A DNA stretch of 64,000 nucleotides from positions 3,038,001 to 3,102,000 of the forward strand of contig NZ_CP113097.1 in the NCBI RefSeq assembly GCF_026625125.1. Reading direction: 5' to 3'. Position numbers and translations under genes: made by a program. The notes beneath the pieces were generated by a model that was not told the DNA's origin, did not search any database, and worked only from the letters and a program-made list of their open reading frames with translations. Below, piece after piece: positions 1 through 8,693 of this stretch. The DNA comes from Pseudomonas putida. GTDB taxonomy: Bacteria; Pseudomonadota; Gammaproteobacteria; Pseudomonadales; Pseudomonadaceae. Positions within the stretch are counted from its first letter, which is position 1, and each line of letters starts with the position of its first letter.

Positions 1-476
1 TGGCCGTCGGCGTCCAGCAAGCGCAGGCCCAAGGCCCGCAGCATGCCGCTGCCGCCATCGTTGGTCGCACTGCCACCAATCGCCAGGACGATGCGCTGTG
101 CCCCTGCGCTGAGTGCGGCGTCGATCAGCTCGCCGGTACCCCAGGTGCAGCTGCGGCAGGCATCGCGCTGCGCACTCGGCAGCAGCTGGATACCACTGGC
201 CTGGGCCATCTCGATGATTGCCGTGCGGCTGTCGGCCAGCCAGCCCCAGGTGGCCTGCACGCGCTGGCCCAGTGGCCCGCGAACGGTTTGCCGGCGCAGA
301 TCGCCGTGGCTGGCAGCGACAATCGCCTGCATGGTGCCTTCGCCACCATCGGCCATGGGGCACTCGAGCAACTCGGCGGTCGGCAGCGCTTCGGCCAAGC
401 CGGCGGCAATGGCACGGGCGACACCGGCAGCATCGAGGCTGTCCTTGAACGAGTCGGGGGCGATGACGATTTTCAT
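1..476 (-). CDS. Glycerate kinase, N-terminal part (cut by window edge)
   Basis: The product would phosphorylate D-glycerate in the cytoplasm, feeding glyoxylate or sugar-acid carbon into glycolysis. About 158 N-terminal residues are visible. They open MKIVIAPDSFKDSL and contain MADGGEGT and AIGGSATNDGGSGM, the glycine-rich signatures of the GarK/GlxK type-I glycerate kinase family. The ATG lies at 474-476. The gene follows the CdaR-type regulator on the same strand after about 110 nt, and such regulators commonly control glycerate and glucarate genes. The C-terminal half lies outside the window, so integrity cannot be judged. The family call is firm. The choice between garK- and glxK-type naming is not. 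Confidence 0.88.
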   Translation of the reverse strand, partial: MKIVIAPDSFKDSLDAAGVARAIAAGLAEALPTAELLECPMADGGEGTMQAIVAASHGDLRRQTVRGPLGQRVQATWGWLADSRTAIIEMAQASGIQLLPSAQRDACRSCTWGTGELIDAALSAGAQRIVLAIGGSATNDGGSGMLRALGLRLLDADG

Positions 477-587
477 GGTGATTCTCCTGTCCAGATAGCC
501 GCATGCTGACAGTTGTCTGGCGTGCGGGCCTCGGTCGGATGCACAAATGGCCGGTAGCTTGTTTGGGCAAATGCCTTTCTGCCCCGC

Positions 588-1685
588 TCAAGCCGCTGGC
601 AACAGCTGCAACCCCAGGTACAGGCTCAACATGCCTTCCAGACGCAGCGGGTCGACCTCGCCCAGCTCGGCAATGCGTTCCAGGCGGTAGCGCAGGCTGT
701 TGCGGTGGATGCCAAGGGCATCGGCGCAGGCTTGGCTCTGGCCATCATGCGCACACCACGCGCGCAAGGTGGCGAGCAATTGCCCGCTGGCATCCTTGGC
801 GCCAATGCGGCGCAGCGGCTCAAGCAGCTCATCCAGCGCATCTTCATTGCGATGGCGCCACAGCAAAGCCGGCAGACGGTAACGCGCAAGGCTCAACAGG
901 CGCTCGCCCGGCAACACTTCGCGGCCATAGGCGAGCAGGTCACGGACCCGCCGGTAACCGCGGCGCAACTGCTCAAGGCTCTGCGCCGGGCTGCCCAGCG
1001 CCAGGCGCTCGATCTGCCAGCCGCTGCGCTGCACGCGCTCGAACAGGCGCTGATCGTCCAGCACGACACCGGCCGGGCGGCACCATAGCAAGGAATCGCG
1101 CGCCGGGCTCACGCACCAACTGTCCGGGTAACGGTTCATCAACCAGGCGGCCAAGGCCTCGGCCGCCGGGCCGGCGCTCAGTTCGAACAAGCACGGCACC
1201 CGTGGCAATTGCGGTTTCAGGCCCAATTGCTGCGCTTCGTCCAGCAGCCGCGGCGAGTCGCCGGTGCCACCGAGTAGCAACGCCAGCAGGTCGTCACACC
1301 GCTGGCGCCGCCATTGCTGTTCAACCTGCAAGTGGCGCTGAGCCAAGAGCATTTCGGCGGTCATGCGCACCAGTTCGCCGTAGGTGCGCAGCTGCTGCGG
1401 CTCACCCGTCAGCCCCAGCACCCCGATCAGCCGCCCATCGAGCATCAGCGGCAGGTTCACCCCCGGTTGAACACCTTTGAGGCACTTGGCGGCCTCTGCA
1501 TCGAGCTCAACGATCCGGCCGTTGGCCAGTACCAGTTGCGCGCCCTCGTGGCGGGTATTGATGCGCTCCGGTTCGCCACTGCCCAGGATCAGCCCCTGGC
1601 TGTCCATGACATTGACATTGCACGGCAGAATGGCCATTGCCCGATCGACAATATCCTGCGCCAGGTCATGGTCCAGTTCGAACAT
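588..1685 (-). CDS. cdaR: CdaR/PucR-family sugar diacid regulator
   Basis: A transcription factor of 365 aa. The start is placed at the ATG opening MFELDHDLAQDIVDRAM because AAGGATC lies just upstream; the frame is open further 5' but without a better start. Residues 1-135 look like the diacid recognition domain (MDSQGLILGSGEPERI, GVLGLTGEP). The C-terminus has the PucR-type helix-turn-helix ALGIHRNSLRYRLERI. Family members sense glycerate or sugar diacids and activate uptake and kinase genes. It sits between the glycerate kinase gene, which it probably precedes in one transcript, and a divergent MFS permease. The 163-nt divergent gap carries a TGTGC inverted repeat that may be its operator. 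The ligand is inferred. Confidence 0.85.
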   Translation of the reverse strand: MFELDHDLAQDIVDRAMAILPCNVNVMDSQGLILGSGEPERINTRHEGAQLVLANGRIVELDAEAAKCLKGVQPGVNLPLMLDGRLIGVLGLTGEPQQLRTYGELVRMTAEMLLAQRHLQVEQQWRRQRCDDLLALLLGGTGDSPRLLDEAQQLGLKPQLPRVPCLFELSAGPAAEALAAWLMNRYPDSWCVSPARDSLLWCRPAGVVLDDQRLFERVQRSGWQIERLALGSPAQSLEQLRRGYRRVRDLLAYGREVLPGERLLSLARYRLPALLWRHRNEDALDELLEPLRRIGAKDASGQLLATLRAWCAHDGQSQACADALGIHRNSLRYRLERIAELGEVDPLRLEGMLSLYLGLQLLPAA

Positions 1686-1744
1686 TCGATGATCCTTGAG
1701 GGTGTTAGGCTTTGTTCGCGAGCACAGCGTCTTGCCCAGATGGC

Positions 1745-1758
1745 TGTGCAAAAGCACA
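1745..1758. promoter_or_regulatory. TGTGC-N4-GCACA inverted repeat, candidate CdaR operator
   Basis: A perfect 14-bp palindrome, TGTGCAAAAGCACA, lies 60 bp upstream of the cdaR start and 91 bp upstream of the permease start. It is the only strong dyad seen in this divergent gap. Assignment to the CdaR-type regulator is inferred from position. Confidence 0.4.
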
Positions 1759-1848
1759 AAGACAGCTGCGTCGCACTGCCCGAGACTCATCAGGGCGAGC
1801 GCCGGCACAGGCGACGCGGCGACAACCATAACAATAGAGAACCCGATC

Positions 1849-3177
1849 ATGGCACACAGCCCTGCCCCTGACCAAGGCACAGACATCACCCGCAACGCGC
1901 TTTACCGGCGCATCACCCTGCGGCTGATTCCGTTCATTTTCATCTGCTACCTGTTCAACTACCTCGACCGCGTCAATGTCGGCTTCGCCAAGCTGCAAAT
2001 GCTCGATGCGCTCAAATTCAGCGAAACCGTCTACGGCTTGGGTGCCGGGATCTTCTTCATCGGCTATGTGCTCTGTGGCCTGCCAAGCAACCTGGCGCTC
2101 AACCGCTTCGGCCCGCGGCGCTGGATTGCGGCGATGATGATCGCCTGGGGCAGTCTCTCGACCTGCCTGCTGTTCGTCACCACCCCAACCGAGTTCTACA
2201 CCCTGCGCTTGCTGACCGGCGCTGCTGAAGCAGGCTTCTTTCCGGGTGTGGTGCTGTACCTCTCGCGCTGGTTCCCGGCAGACCGCCGTGGCCGGATCAT
2301 GGCTTTGTTCATGTCGGCGATCCCTGTATCGGGCCTGCTCGGCGGGCCTTTCTCCGGCTGGATCCTCGAACACTTCGCCACGGGCCAGCATGGCCTGGCA
2401 GGCTGGCAGTGGATGTTCCTGATACAGGGCCTGCCAACCGTGGCGCTGGGTTTCCTGGCCATTGGCATGCTCAGCGATGGTTACCACAAAGCCGCCTGGC
2501 TGAGCCCCGCCGAACGCCAGCTGATCGAGGCCGATTTGAAGGCAGATGCCGCCAGCAAACCCGTCGCCAAGGGTGACGGTGTGCTCGCCGTGCTGACCAA
2601 CCCATTGATCTGGACCTTCGGCTTCGTTTATTTCTGCATTCAGAGCGGTGTCTACGCGATCAACTTCTGGCTGCCGTCGATCATCAAGAACATGGGCTTC
2701 GACAACCCGCTGCTGATCGGCTGGCTGAGCGCCATTCCGTACCTGCTGGCGGGTGTGTTCATGATCCTCTGTGGCCGCTCGGCGGACCTGCGCAACGAAC
2801 GCCGCTGGCACCTGGTGGTGCCGATGCTGATGGGCGCTGGCGGTTTGCTGATTGCGGTCAACTTTGCCGCCACACCGGCCATCGCCATCCTGGGCCTGTC
2901 GATCGCCACCATGGGGGCCCTCACCGGCCTGCCGATGTTCTGGCCGATGCCCACCGCACTGCTCAGCGCCAGTGCCGCGGTCGCGGGCCTGGCGATCATC
3001 AACTCGGTGGGGCAGATGGCCGGGTTCCTCAGCCCGTACTGGGTTGGCTTCATCAAGGACCAGACCGGTTCGACCGACGCCGCTTTGTATTCACTGGCAG
3101 CACTGATCGTGCTGGGGAGCCTCGTGGCGCTGCGGGTGACGCGCGCCAGTGCCCTGGCGGCGGCCCGGGCCCATTGA
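1849..3177 (+). CDS. MFS permease of the anion:cation symporter family
   Basis: An inner-membrane permease of 442 aa. The ATG at 1849 (MAHSPAPDQGTDITR) gives the normal family N-terminus just before TM1; an upstream in-frame extension looks non-coding. TM1 carries NYLDRVNVGFAKLQ, the signature of ACS-family organic-anion/H+ symporters such as TtuB, GudP and phthalate permeases. The protein then shows the usual 12 hydrophobic segments. Divergence from a CdaR-type regulator and nearness to glycerate kinase suggest glycerate, tartrate or glucarate as substrate, but sequence alone cannot fix it. A GC-rich hairpin follows the stop. Confidence 0.85.
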   Translation: MAHSPAPDQGTDITRNALYRRITLRLIPFIFICYLFNYLDRVNVGFAKLQMLDALKFSETVYGLGAGIFFIGYVLCGLPSNLALNRFGPRRWIAAMMIAWGSLSTCLLFVTTPTEFYTLRLLTGAAEAGFFPGVVLYLSRWFPADRRGRIMALFMSAIPVSGLLGGPFSGWILEHFATGQHGLAGWQWMFLIQGLPTVALGFLAIGMLSDGYHKAAWLSPAERQLIEADLKADAASKPVAKGDGVLAVLTNPLIWTFGFVYFCIQSGVYAINFWLPSIIKNMGFDNPLLIGWLSAIPYLLAGVFMILCGRSADLRNERRWHLVVPMLMGAGGLLIAVNFAATPAIAILGLSIATMGALTGLPMFWPMPTALLSASAAVAGLAIINSVGQMAGFLSPYWVGFIKDQTGSTDAALYSLAALIVLGSLVALRVTRASALAAARAH

Positions 3178-3183
3178 GTGCGT

Positions 3184-3202
3184 GGGGCCGCTCTGCGGCC
3201 CC
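3184..3202 (+). terminator. GC-rich hairpin after the MFS gene
   Basis: A perfect 8-bp stem, GGGGCCGC / GCGGCCCC with loop TCT, begins 7 nt after the permease stop codon. No U-tract follows, so it may act as a weak terminator or 3'-end stabiliser. Confidence 0.4.
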
Positions 3203-3336
3203 GTTGACGGCAAGGCGGCTGCCACATCGGGCATGTTTCGCCGGGAAGCGACTCGGCGTTTCCGGTCGTCAGGTCAACGCATCACCCTCCCGTCCGAGGC
3301 GTCAAATGATTCCAAAGGCCCCCTTTGGAGACTCCC

Positions 3337-4857
3337 ATGACCGACCACGCCGTGGCCCGCTTTGACCAGCTGGACCCGAAACGCCCCCTGCGGGTACAGG
3401 CCGGCAGCGAAGAAGTGATCCTGATCCGCAGTGCCGGGCAGGTCCGCGCCTTTCAGGCCAATTGCCCGCACGCCGGAGCGCCGCTGGATGAAGGCGTGGT
3501 GTGCGACGGCCTGCTGGTCTGCCCCTGGCACAAGGCTGCTTTCGCCATCGACGAGGGTGTGGTCTGCGAGCCCCCGGCGTTGGCAGACCTGCGCCGCTAC
3601 CGCGCCTGGGTCAAGGATGGCGATGTCTGGGTCGATGACCAGCCTCTGCCGCAACCCGAGCCACCGCGCCACAGCGATGCGCGCTGCTTCGTCGTCATCG
3701 GCGCCGGAGCCGCAGGCTCGGCGGCAGTTGCCACGCTGCTGGCCCATGGGTTCGGCGGGCGCCTGGTGTGGCTCGACCAGGAACGGCAACCGGCGTATGA
3801 CCGGACTGCGCTGAGCAAATTCGTGATTGCCGGCGAAATGCCGCCGGACGAGGTACCGGCGCTGCTTGAAGCTGACCAGTTGCGCACCGGCCAACTGGAG
3901 CGGCGCTCGGCCAAGGTGCGCCTGCTGGATGCCAAAAAGCGCCAGATCATCCTCGCTGACGGCCAACGCATCGATTATGACGCAGCCTTGCTGGCCACCG
4001 GCGGCAAACCGCAACGCCCAGACCTGCCCGGTGCAGGCCTGGCGGGCATCCTGACGCTGCGCTCGCGCGAAGATGCAGCGCGCCTGCTCGATGCCGCCGA
4101 ACCCGGCCAGCCCGTGGTGATCGTCGGTGACGGTTTCATCGGCCTGGAGGCCGCATCGGCACTGTGCGCATACGGCGCACAGGTCCACGTGGTCACCCGC
4201 CACGAAGTTCCGTTACGCACGCCGTTGGGGGAGCGCATCGGCCGCTCCATTCGCGCGCTGCATGAGGGCAAGGGCGTGGTGTTTCATGGCCCGACCGAGG
4301 TCGAACGCTTCGTCGGTACGCAGCACGTCGAAGCCGTGCAGCTGAGCAACGGTGAGACCCTCGACACGTCACTGGCCTTGCTCGGTACCGGCGTCACCCC
4401 GGCCACTGCCTTCGTGCAGGGCGTGCAATTGGCCGAAGACCGGTCCATTTCAGCGGACGCCCACTTGCAGGCCGCCGATCGGCTATGGGTTGCCGGCGAT
4501 ATCGCGACCTTCCCCCTCACCGGCCGCCCGGTGCGCATCGAGCATTGGCGCCTGGCTCAACAACACGGTGTCATCGCGGCTGCCAACATGCTGGGCGAGC
4601 AGCGCCGGTATGCCGACGTACCGTTCTTCTGGACCTATCAGCATGGGCTCACTTATGAAGTACTGGGGCATGCGCGCGACTGGGACCGCATCGAATTTGT
4701 CGGGCAGCCGGAACAAGGCGACTTCATTGCCTTGCAATGTGCAGGTGAGCAGGTGCAAGCGGTGATCGCCAGGGGCTATTCTGATGCCATGGCGCAGTTG
4801 TCGCAGCGCATGAAGCGGTCACTGAGCCTGGCGCAGGCGCTTGAGTTGATCGGTTGA
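3337..4857 (+). CDS. Rieske [2Fe-2S] / FAD-NAD(P)H oxidoreductase (AIFM3-like)
   Basis: A 506-aa protein. The ATG at 3337 is chosen because GGAG lies 7 nt upstream and the protein then starts at the Rieske fold. Residues 1-100 are a Rieske domain with ligands C43-H45 and C62-H65 (CPHAG, CPWH). From about 117 there is an FAD Rossmann motif VVIGAGAAGSAA, and a second nucleotide motif VVIVGDGFIGLEA lies near residue 265. A reductase C-terminal domain ends the protein. This layout matches the AIF-like ferredoxin/rubredoxin reductase family with a fused Rieske N-terminus. It could pass NADH electrons to a partner oxygenase, but no oxygenase lies next to it. The partner and substrate are unknown. 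Confidence 0.85.
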   Translation: MTDHAVARFDQLDPKRPLRVQAGSEEVILIRSAGQVRAFQANCPHAGAPLDEGVVCDGLLVCPWHKAAFAIDEGVVCEPPALADLRRYRAWVKDGDVWVDDQPLPQPEPPRHSDARCFVVIGAGAAGSAAVATLLAHGFGGRLVWLDQERQPAYDRTALSKFVIAGEMPPDEVPALLEADQLRTGQLERRSAKVRLLDAKKRQIILADGQRIDYDAALLATGGKPQRPDLPGAGLAGILTLRSREDAARLLDAAEPGQPVVIVGDGFIGLEAASALCAYGAQVHVVTRHEVPLRTPLGERIGRSIRALHEGKGVVFHGPTEVERFVGTQHVEAVQLSNGETLDTSLALLGTGVTPATAFVQGVQLAEDRSISADAHLQAADRLWVAGDIATFPLTGRPVRIEHWRLAQQHGVIAAANMLGEQRRYADVPFFWTYQHGLTYEVLGHARDWDRIEFVGQPEQGDFIALQCAGEQVQAVIARGYSDAMAQLSQRMKRSLSLAQALELIG

Positions 4858-4950
4858 ACGCTTTCGCCCCGCGCCAGCCTGGCTGCCGATCCTGCAAAAA
4901 TCAGCTATGGTTTTCCCCACCTCCAATAACAAGAATTTCGTGGAGCGCCC

Positions 4951-6864
4951 ATGGCCGCGCACACCGCCTCACCCCCCGCCAGTGAGCTGGCTGCGTTCGT
5001 CGATTGCCATTTCGCCGAACGCGGCCTGATGCCAGAACCTGTTATCGCCGAGTCCTGGTACCGCAGCATCAACCAGCATCACCTGGACCCTGAATTGCGC
5101 CATGTCGACAACATGCTCAGTGCAACCGAAATCCGCCTGCACCAAGCCCAGCATGAGGCCTACCTGGCCATCGCCAGCCAAGGTGTCAGCGGCCTGGCGC
5201 GGCGGGTGGTGGATGCAGGCTTCGCCGTGCTGCTCAGCGACGCCGAGGGTATTACCCTCGATGCCCGCTTGCCGCCCGACCCGCAACGCTATACGCGCTC
5301 GGGGCTGATCGTCGGCGCGCGCTGGGACGAGTCGGTAGCCGGCACCAACGGCATCGGCACCGCGCTGGCATGCGGCCAAGCCCTGACCATCCACCGTCAA
5401 GAGCACTTCCTGGCCGCCAACGCGCGCCTGAGCTGCTCGGTGTCGCCGATCTTCGATGCCCACAATCGATTGCTCGGTTGCCTCAATGCCACCTGCCTGT
5501 ACAACGATGGCCCCAAGCAAGCACAGCACCTGACCTTGCAACTGGTGACCCTCTACGCCCGGCTGATCGAGAACAGCCATTTCCGCGAACGCTACCGCGA
5601 CCGCCTGACCCTGGCGCTGAAACCGCGTGACGAGTTCTCGGACCTGGCGGCCGAGCAGTTGCTGGCGCTGGATGAGGGTGGCCGGGTGATCGGTGCCAAT
5701 CGGGCAGCCTTCCTGGCGTATGGCGGCACGTTACTAGGGGCGCCTGTCGAACAGCTGTTGCACGCCGATATCGACCAATTGCTTGACCTCACCCGTGGCG
5801 GCGCGCGCGGTACCCAGTTGCGCGGCCCGGCTCAACCGCTTTTACTGGACGTGGGCCTGCGCGTCCCGGCAGGCTACCGCCCGCTGCGGGCTGCACCGCC
5901 GATGCCTGCGCGGGCTGGCCACCCCGGCCTCGATCAGCTGGCCGGCCAGGACGCGCAACTGCAACAAGGCGTGCGCCGGCTGCGCAAGGTGTTGGACAAG
6001 GACATCGCCATCCTCCTCAACGGCGAAACCGGTACTGGCAAGGAGGCGTTCGCCCGCGCCCTGCACCAGGCCAGCCAGCGCCATGCCAAGCCGTTCGTGG
6101 CGCTCAATTGCGCCGCGATACCCGAGTCATTGATCGAAAGCGAACTGTTCGGCTACCGCGCTGGCAGTTTCACGGGTGCCAGCCGCAAAGGCATGAAAGG
6201 CAAGCTGGAGCACGCCAATGGCGGCACGCTGTTCCTCGATGAGATCGGTGACATGCCCGCACACCTGCAAACGCGGCTGCTGCGGGTGCTGGCCGAACGT
6301 GAACTGGTACCGCTGGGGGCCGAAACGCCGGTGCCGCTGGATATCCAGGTGATATCGGCGACCCACCAGGACCTGCAGGCCATGATTGGCGAGAAGCGCT
6401 TTCGCGAGGACCTTTACTATCGCCTGTGCGGGATGCGCATGCGGTTGCCGGCCCTGCGTGAACGCAGCGACCGCCGCGAGCTGATCGATACACTGCTGTG
6501 TAGCGTGTCGGCGGGGTCGCGTTTGCGTTTGAGCGCAGAGGCGCATCGTTGCCTGCTGGAGCATGCGTGGCCAGGGAATGTGCGCCAACTGCACAACGCA
6601 TTGCGCCAGGCGGTGGCGCTGGCCGAAGGCGGGGTGATCGAGCTGGCCGACTTGCCCCAGGAGCTGCTGGACTGCCCTGCGCTGGCGCAGCCTGGTGCGC
6701 TCGAGCAGCAGGTGGAAGACCTTGAGGTGCAGCACTTGTTGGACGTTTTGAAGCGTGAGCGCTGGAACATGAGTGCAGCGGCGCAGGCGTTGGGTATTTC
6801 GCGCTCGACGCTGTACCGCAAGATGAAGCGCTACGGGATCGTGCAGCCGAACCTGATGGTGTGA
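4951..6864 (+). CDS. Sigma-54-dependent activator of the AcoR type
   Basis: A 637-aa bacterial enhancer-binding protein; the ATG at 4951 follows TGGAG. The N-terminus is a GAF-like sensor (VAGTNGIGTALA, typical of AcoR-group activators), followed by a PAS-like segment. The AAA+ domain has Walker A GETGTGKE near residue 358 and a sigma-54 contact loop near residue 405 that reads GSFTGA instead of GAFTGA. The C-terminal Fis-type helix-turn-helix is AAQALGISRSTLYRKMKRYG. It would activate sigma-54 RNA polymerase for alcohol or acetoin-type catabolism. The nearest matching -24/-12 promoter precedes the PQQ alcohol dehydrogenase gene at 10874, the likeliest target. Confidence 0.9.
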   Translation: MAAHTASPPASELAAFVDCHFAERGLMPEPVIAESWYRSINQHHLDPELRHVDNMLSATEIRLHQAQHEAYLAIASQGVSGLARRVVDAGFAVLLSDAEGITLDARLPPDPQRYTRSGLIVGARWDESVAGTNGIGTALACGQALTIHRQEHFLAANARLSCSVSPIFDAHNRLLGCLNATCLYNDGPKQAQHLTLQLVTLYARLIENSHFRERYRDRLTLALKPRDEFSDLAAEQLLALDEGGRVIGANRAAFLAYGGTLLGAPVEQLLHADIDQLLDLTRGGARGTQLRGPAQPLLLDVGLRVPAGYRPLRAAPPMPARAGHPGLDQLAGQDAQLQQGVRRLRKVLDKDIAILLNGETGTGKEAFARALHQASQRHAKPFVALNCAAIPESLIESELFGYRAGSFTGASRKGMKGKLEHANGGTLFLDEIGDMPAHLQTRLLRVLAERELVPLGAETPVPLDIQVISATHQDLQAMIGEKRFREDLYYRLCGMRMRLPALRERSDRRELIDTLLCSVSAGSRLRLSAEAHRCLLEHAWPGNVRQLHNALRQAVALAEGGVIELADLPQELLDCPALAQPGALEQQVEDLEVQHLLDVLKRERWNMSAAAQALGISRSTLYRKMKRYGIVQPNLMV

Positions 6865-6877
6865 CCCGTGCGGCCCA

Positions 6878-7115
6878 ATCGCCGGCAAGCCGGCTCCCAC
6901 CTGGATTGCGCCGAGTATTAGAAATGGGTAAGACCGTTGCTTCCACAGGTAAAGCGCAGGCCTGAAGAACTACGCGGTCTCGGTGTGAGCTGGCTTGCCG
7001 GCTCCCACTTGGATTGCGCCGAGTTTTAGAAATGGGTAAGACCGTTGCTTCCACAGGTAAAGCCCAGGTCTGAAGAACAGCGCGGTCGGGGTGGGAGCCG
7101 GCTTGCCGGCGATGG
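6878..7115. repeat. Tandem 108-bp duplication bounded by REP elements
   Basis: Two head-to-tail units with a 108-bp period fill most of the 388-nt gap after the activator gene. Each begins at a REP core (GCCGGCTCCCAC, ending at 6900 and 7008) and continues through GATTGCGCCGAG, AGAAATGGGTAAGACCGTTG and CTTCCACAGGTAAAG with few mismatches. A third, inverted REP core (GTGGGAGCCGGCTTGCCGGC) closes the array at about 7091-7110. No gene is seen here. The remainder to 7252 holds only GC-rich dyads. Confidence 0.75.
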
Positions 7116-7252
7116 GTTGCGCAGCAGCCCCCCATAGCACAGCTGTGATAGCCCGGGCGCGCTCGATGAGACCAGCGAGCATCTGGGTCGGCTTTACAGC
7201 CCGTCGCCAGCCCCCACTCAGCTGGCCGGCGACAGGGAGATGCTGTGATCAC

Positions 7253-8686
7253 TTACCCCTGGATATACACCACCTGCGTACGCGTGTACTCATACAACCC
7301 GTGCTTGCCATCCGCCCCGCCGATGCCAGACTTGCGCGCACCGGCGTGGAAGCCCTGCATGGCTTCGAAGTTCTCACGGTTGATGTAGGTCTCGCCAAAG
7401 TCGATCTCGCGGCAGGCCTTCAGCGCGGCATTGAGGTCACGGGTATAGAGTGACGAAGTCAGCCCGTACTCGCTGTCATTGGCCAAGGCAATCGCCTCGT
7501 CCAGATCATCGACCACCTGGATCGGCAATACCGGTCCGAAAACCTCCTTGCGCATGATCTCCATGTCCGCCGTACACCCGGCCAGCACGGTCGGCTGGTA
7601 ATGGAACCCGGCGCCGAGGTCGGCCACCTGCCCCCCGGTCACCACCTGGGCGCCCTGCCCTACGGCCGTGCGCACCATCTGCGCCACCTTGTCGAGGCCG
7701 GCCTGGTTGATCAACGGCCCCATGTCCAGGTCGGCCTGGCGCGAGGGGTCGCCATAACGGGTGGCCGCCATGGCTTGGCCTACCTTGTCGACGAAGGCGT
7801 CGGCCACCTTGCGCTGCACATACACGCGTTCGGCACAGTTGCAGACCTGGCCGGTGTTGATCACGCGCGAGGCTACGATGGCTTTCACCGCCAGCTCCAG
7901 GTCGGCATCAGCCAGCACGATCGCCGGCGCCTTGCCGCCCAGTTCGAGGTTGAGCTTGGTAATGTTCGGTGCCGCCGCAGCCATGATCCGCGCGCCAGTC
8001 GCAACACTGCCGGTGAAGCTCACCAGGTCGACACCGGCATGGCTCGACAGGCCGTGACCAACGCTCGCCCCTTTGCCACCGACCACGTTGAATACCCCCG
8101 CAGGCAGGTCTGTCTCGGCCACCAACTGGGCGAACGCGTAGCAATTGATGGGCGTTTCCTCACTGGGCTTGACCACGATGGTACTGCCGGTGAGCAGCGC
8201 CGGCGCCATCTTGCGTGCGATGAGGAAGAACGGGAAATTCCACGGCAGAATCCCCGCCACCACGCCCAATGGCTTGCGCATCAGGAAGATGTGTTCGTGG
8301 GCGCGGTCGCTGCTCAGTACCTCGCCTTCCAGGCGCCGCGCCCATTCAGCCATGTAGTCCAGGTAGTCAGCGGTAAAGTTGACCTCGACCTGGGCCAACG
8401 CCGGCACCTTGCCGCCCTCTTGGGTAATGATCCGCGCCAGGCGGTCGGCATTGGCCCGCACCTTGTTGGCGATCTGGCGCAAGTAGCCTGCCCGTTCGAT
8501 GGCTGTCTTCGCCGCCCAGCCCTTTTGCGCCTTGCGCGCCGCGGCAATGGCGCGCTCCACCTGTTCAGCCGGGGTTTCCGGCACCCGGCCGAGCAACTGA
8601 GCGTTGGCCGGGTTGTACACCTCGATCAGCGCCTCGCTGGGCACGAACGTGTTGTCGATGAAGTTCTGGTAGGTCGTGTCAGTCAT
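7253..8686 (-). CDS. aldA: Aldehyde dehydrogenase, AldA (lactaldehyde/glycolaldehyde) type
   Basis: A 477-aa NAD(P)-dependent aldehyde dehydrogenase, close in length to E. coli AldA (479 aa). The ATG at 8684-8686 is preceded by GGAGTG. Key motifs are PWNFPFFL (coenzyme site), FTGSVATG, the general-base Glu in LELGGKAP (E248) and the nucleophile in GQVCNCAERV (C282). It would oxidise lactaldehyde, glycolaldehyde or similar aldehydes to acids. It lies 7 nt downstream of the PQQ alcohol dehydrogenase gene on the same strand, so alcohol to aldehyde to acid is encoded in one probable operon. 1,2-Propanediol, ethylene glycol or glycerol are plausible substrates, by inference only. Confidence 0.9.
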   Translation of the reverse strand: MTDTTYQNFIDNTFVPSEALIEVYNPANAQLLGRVPETPAEQVERAIAAARKAQKGWAAKTAIERAGYLRQIANKVRANADRLARIITQEGGKVPALAQVEVNFTADYLDYMAEWARRLEGEVLSSDRAHEHIFLMRKPLGVVAGILPWNFPFFLIARKMAPALLTGSTIVVKPSEETPINCYAFAQLVAETDLPAGVFNVVGGKGASVGHGLSSHAGVDLVSFTGSVATGARIMAAAAPNITKLNLELGGKAPAIVLADADLELAVKAIVASRVINTGQVCNCAERVYVQRKVADAFVDKVGQAMAATRYGDPSRQADLDMGPLINQAGLDKVAQMVRTAVGQGAQVVTGGQVADLGAGFHYQPTVLAGCTADMEIMRKEVFGPVLPIQVVDDLDEAIALANDSEYGLTSSLYTRDLNAALKACREIDFGETYINRENFEAMQGFHAGARKSGIGGADGKHGLYEYTRTQVVYIQG

Positions 8687-8693
8687 GCTCGTG

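Noticed and set aside
1741..1756. Sigma-54 promoter TGGCTGTGCAAAAGCA before the MFS gene
   Set aside because: The GG/GC spacing fits, but the rest of the -24 and -12 elements match poorly and no sigma-54 activator is adjacent. The overlapping palindrome explains the sequence better.
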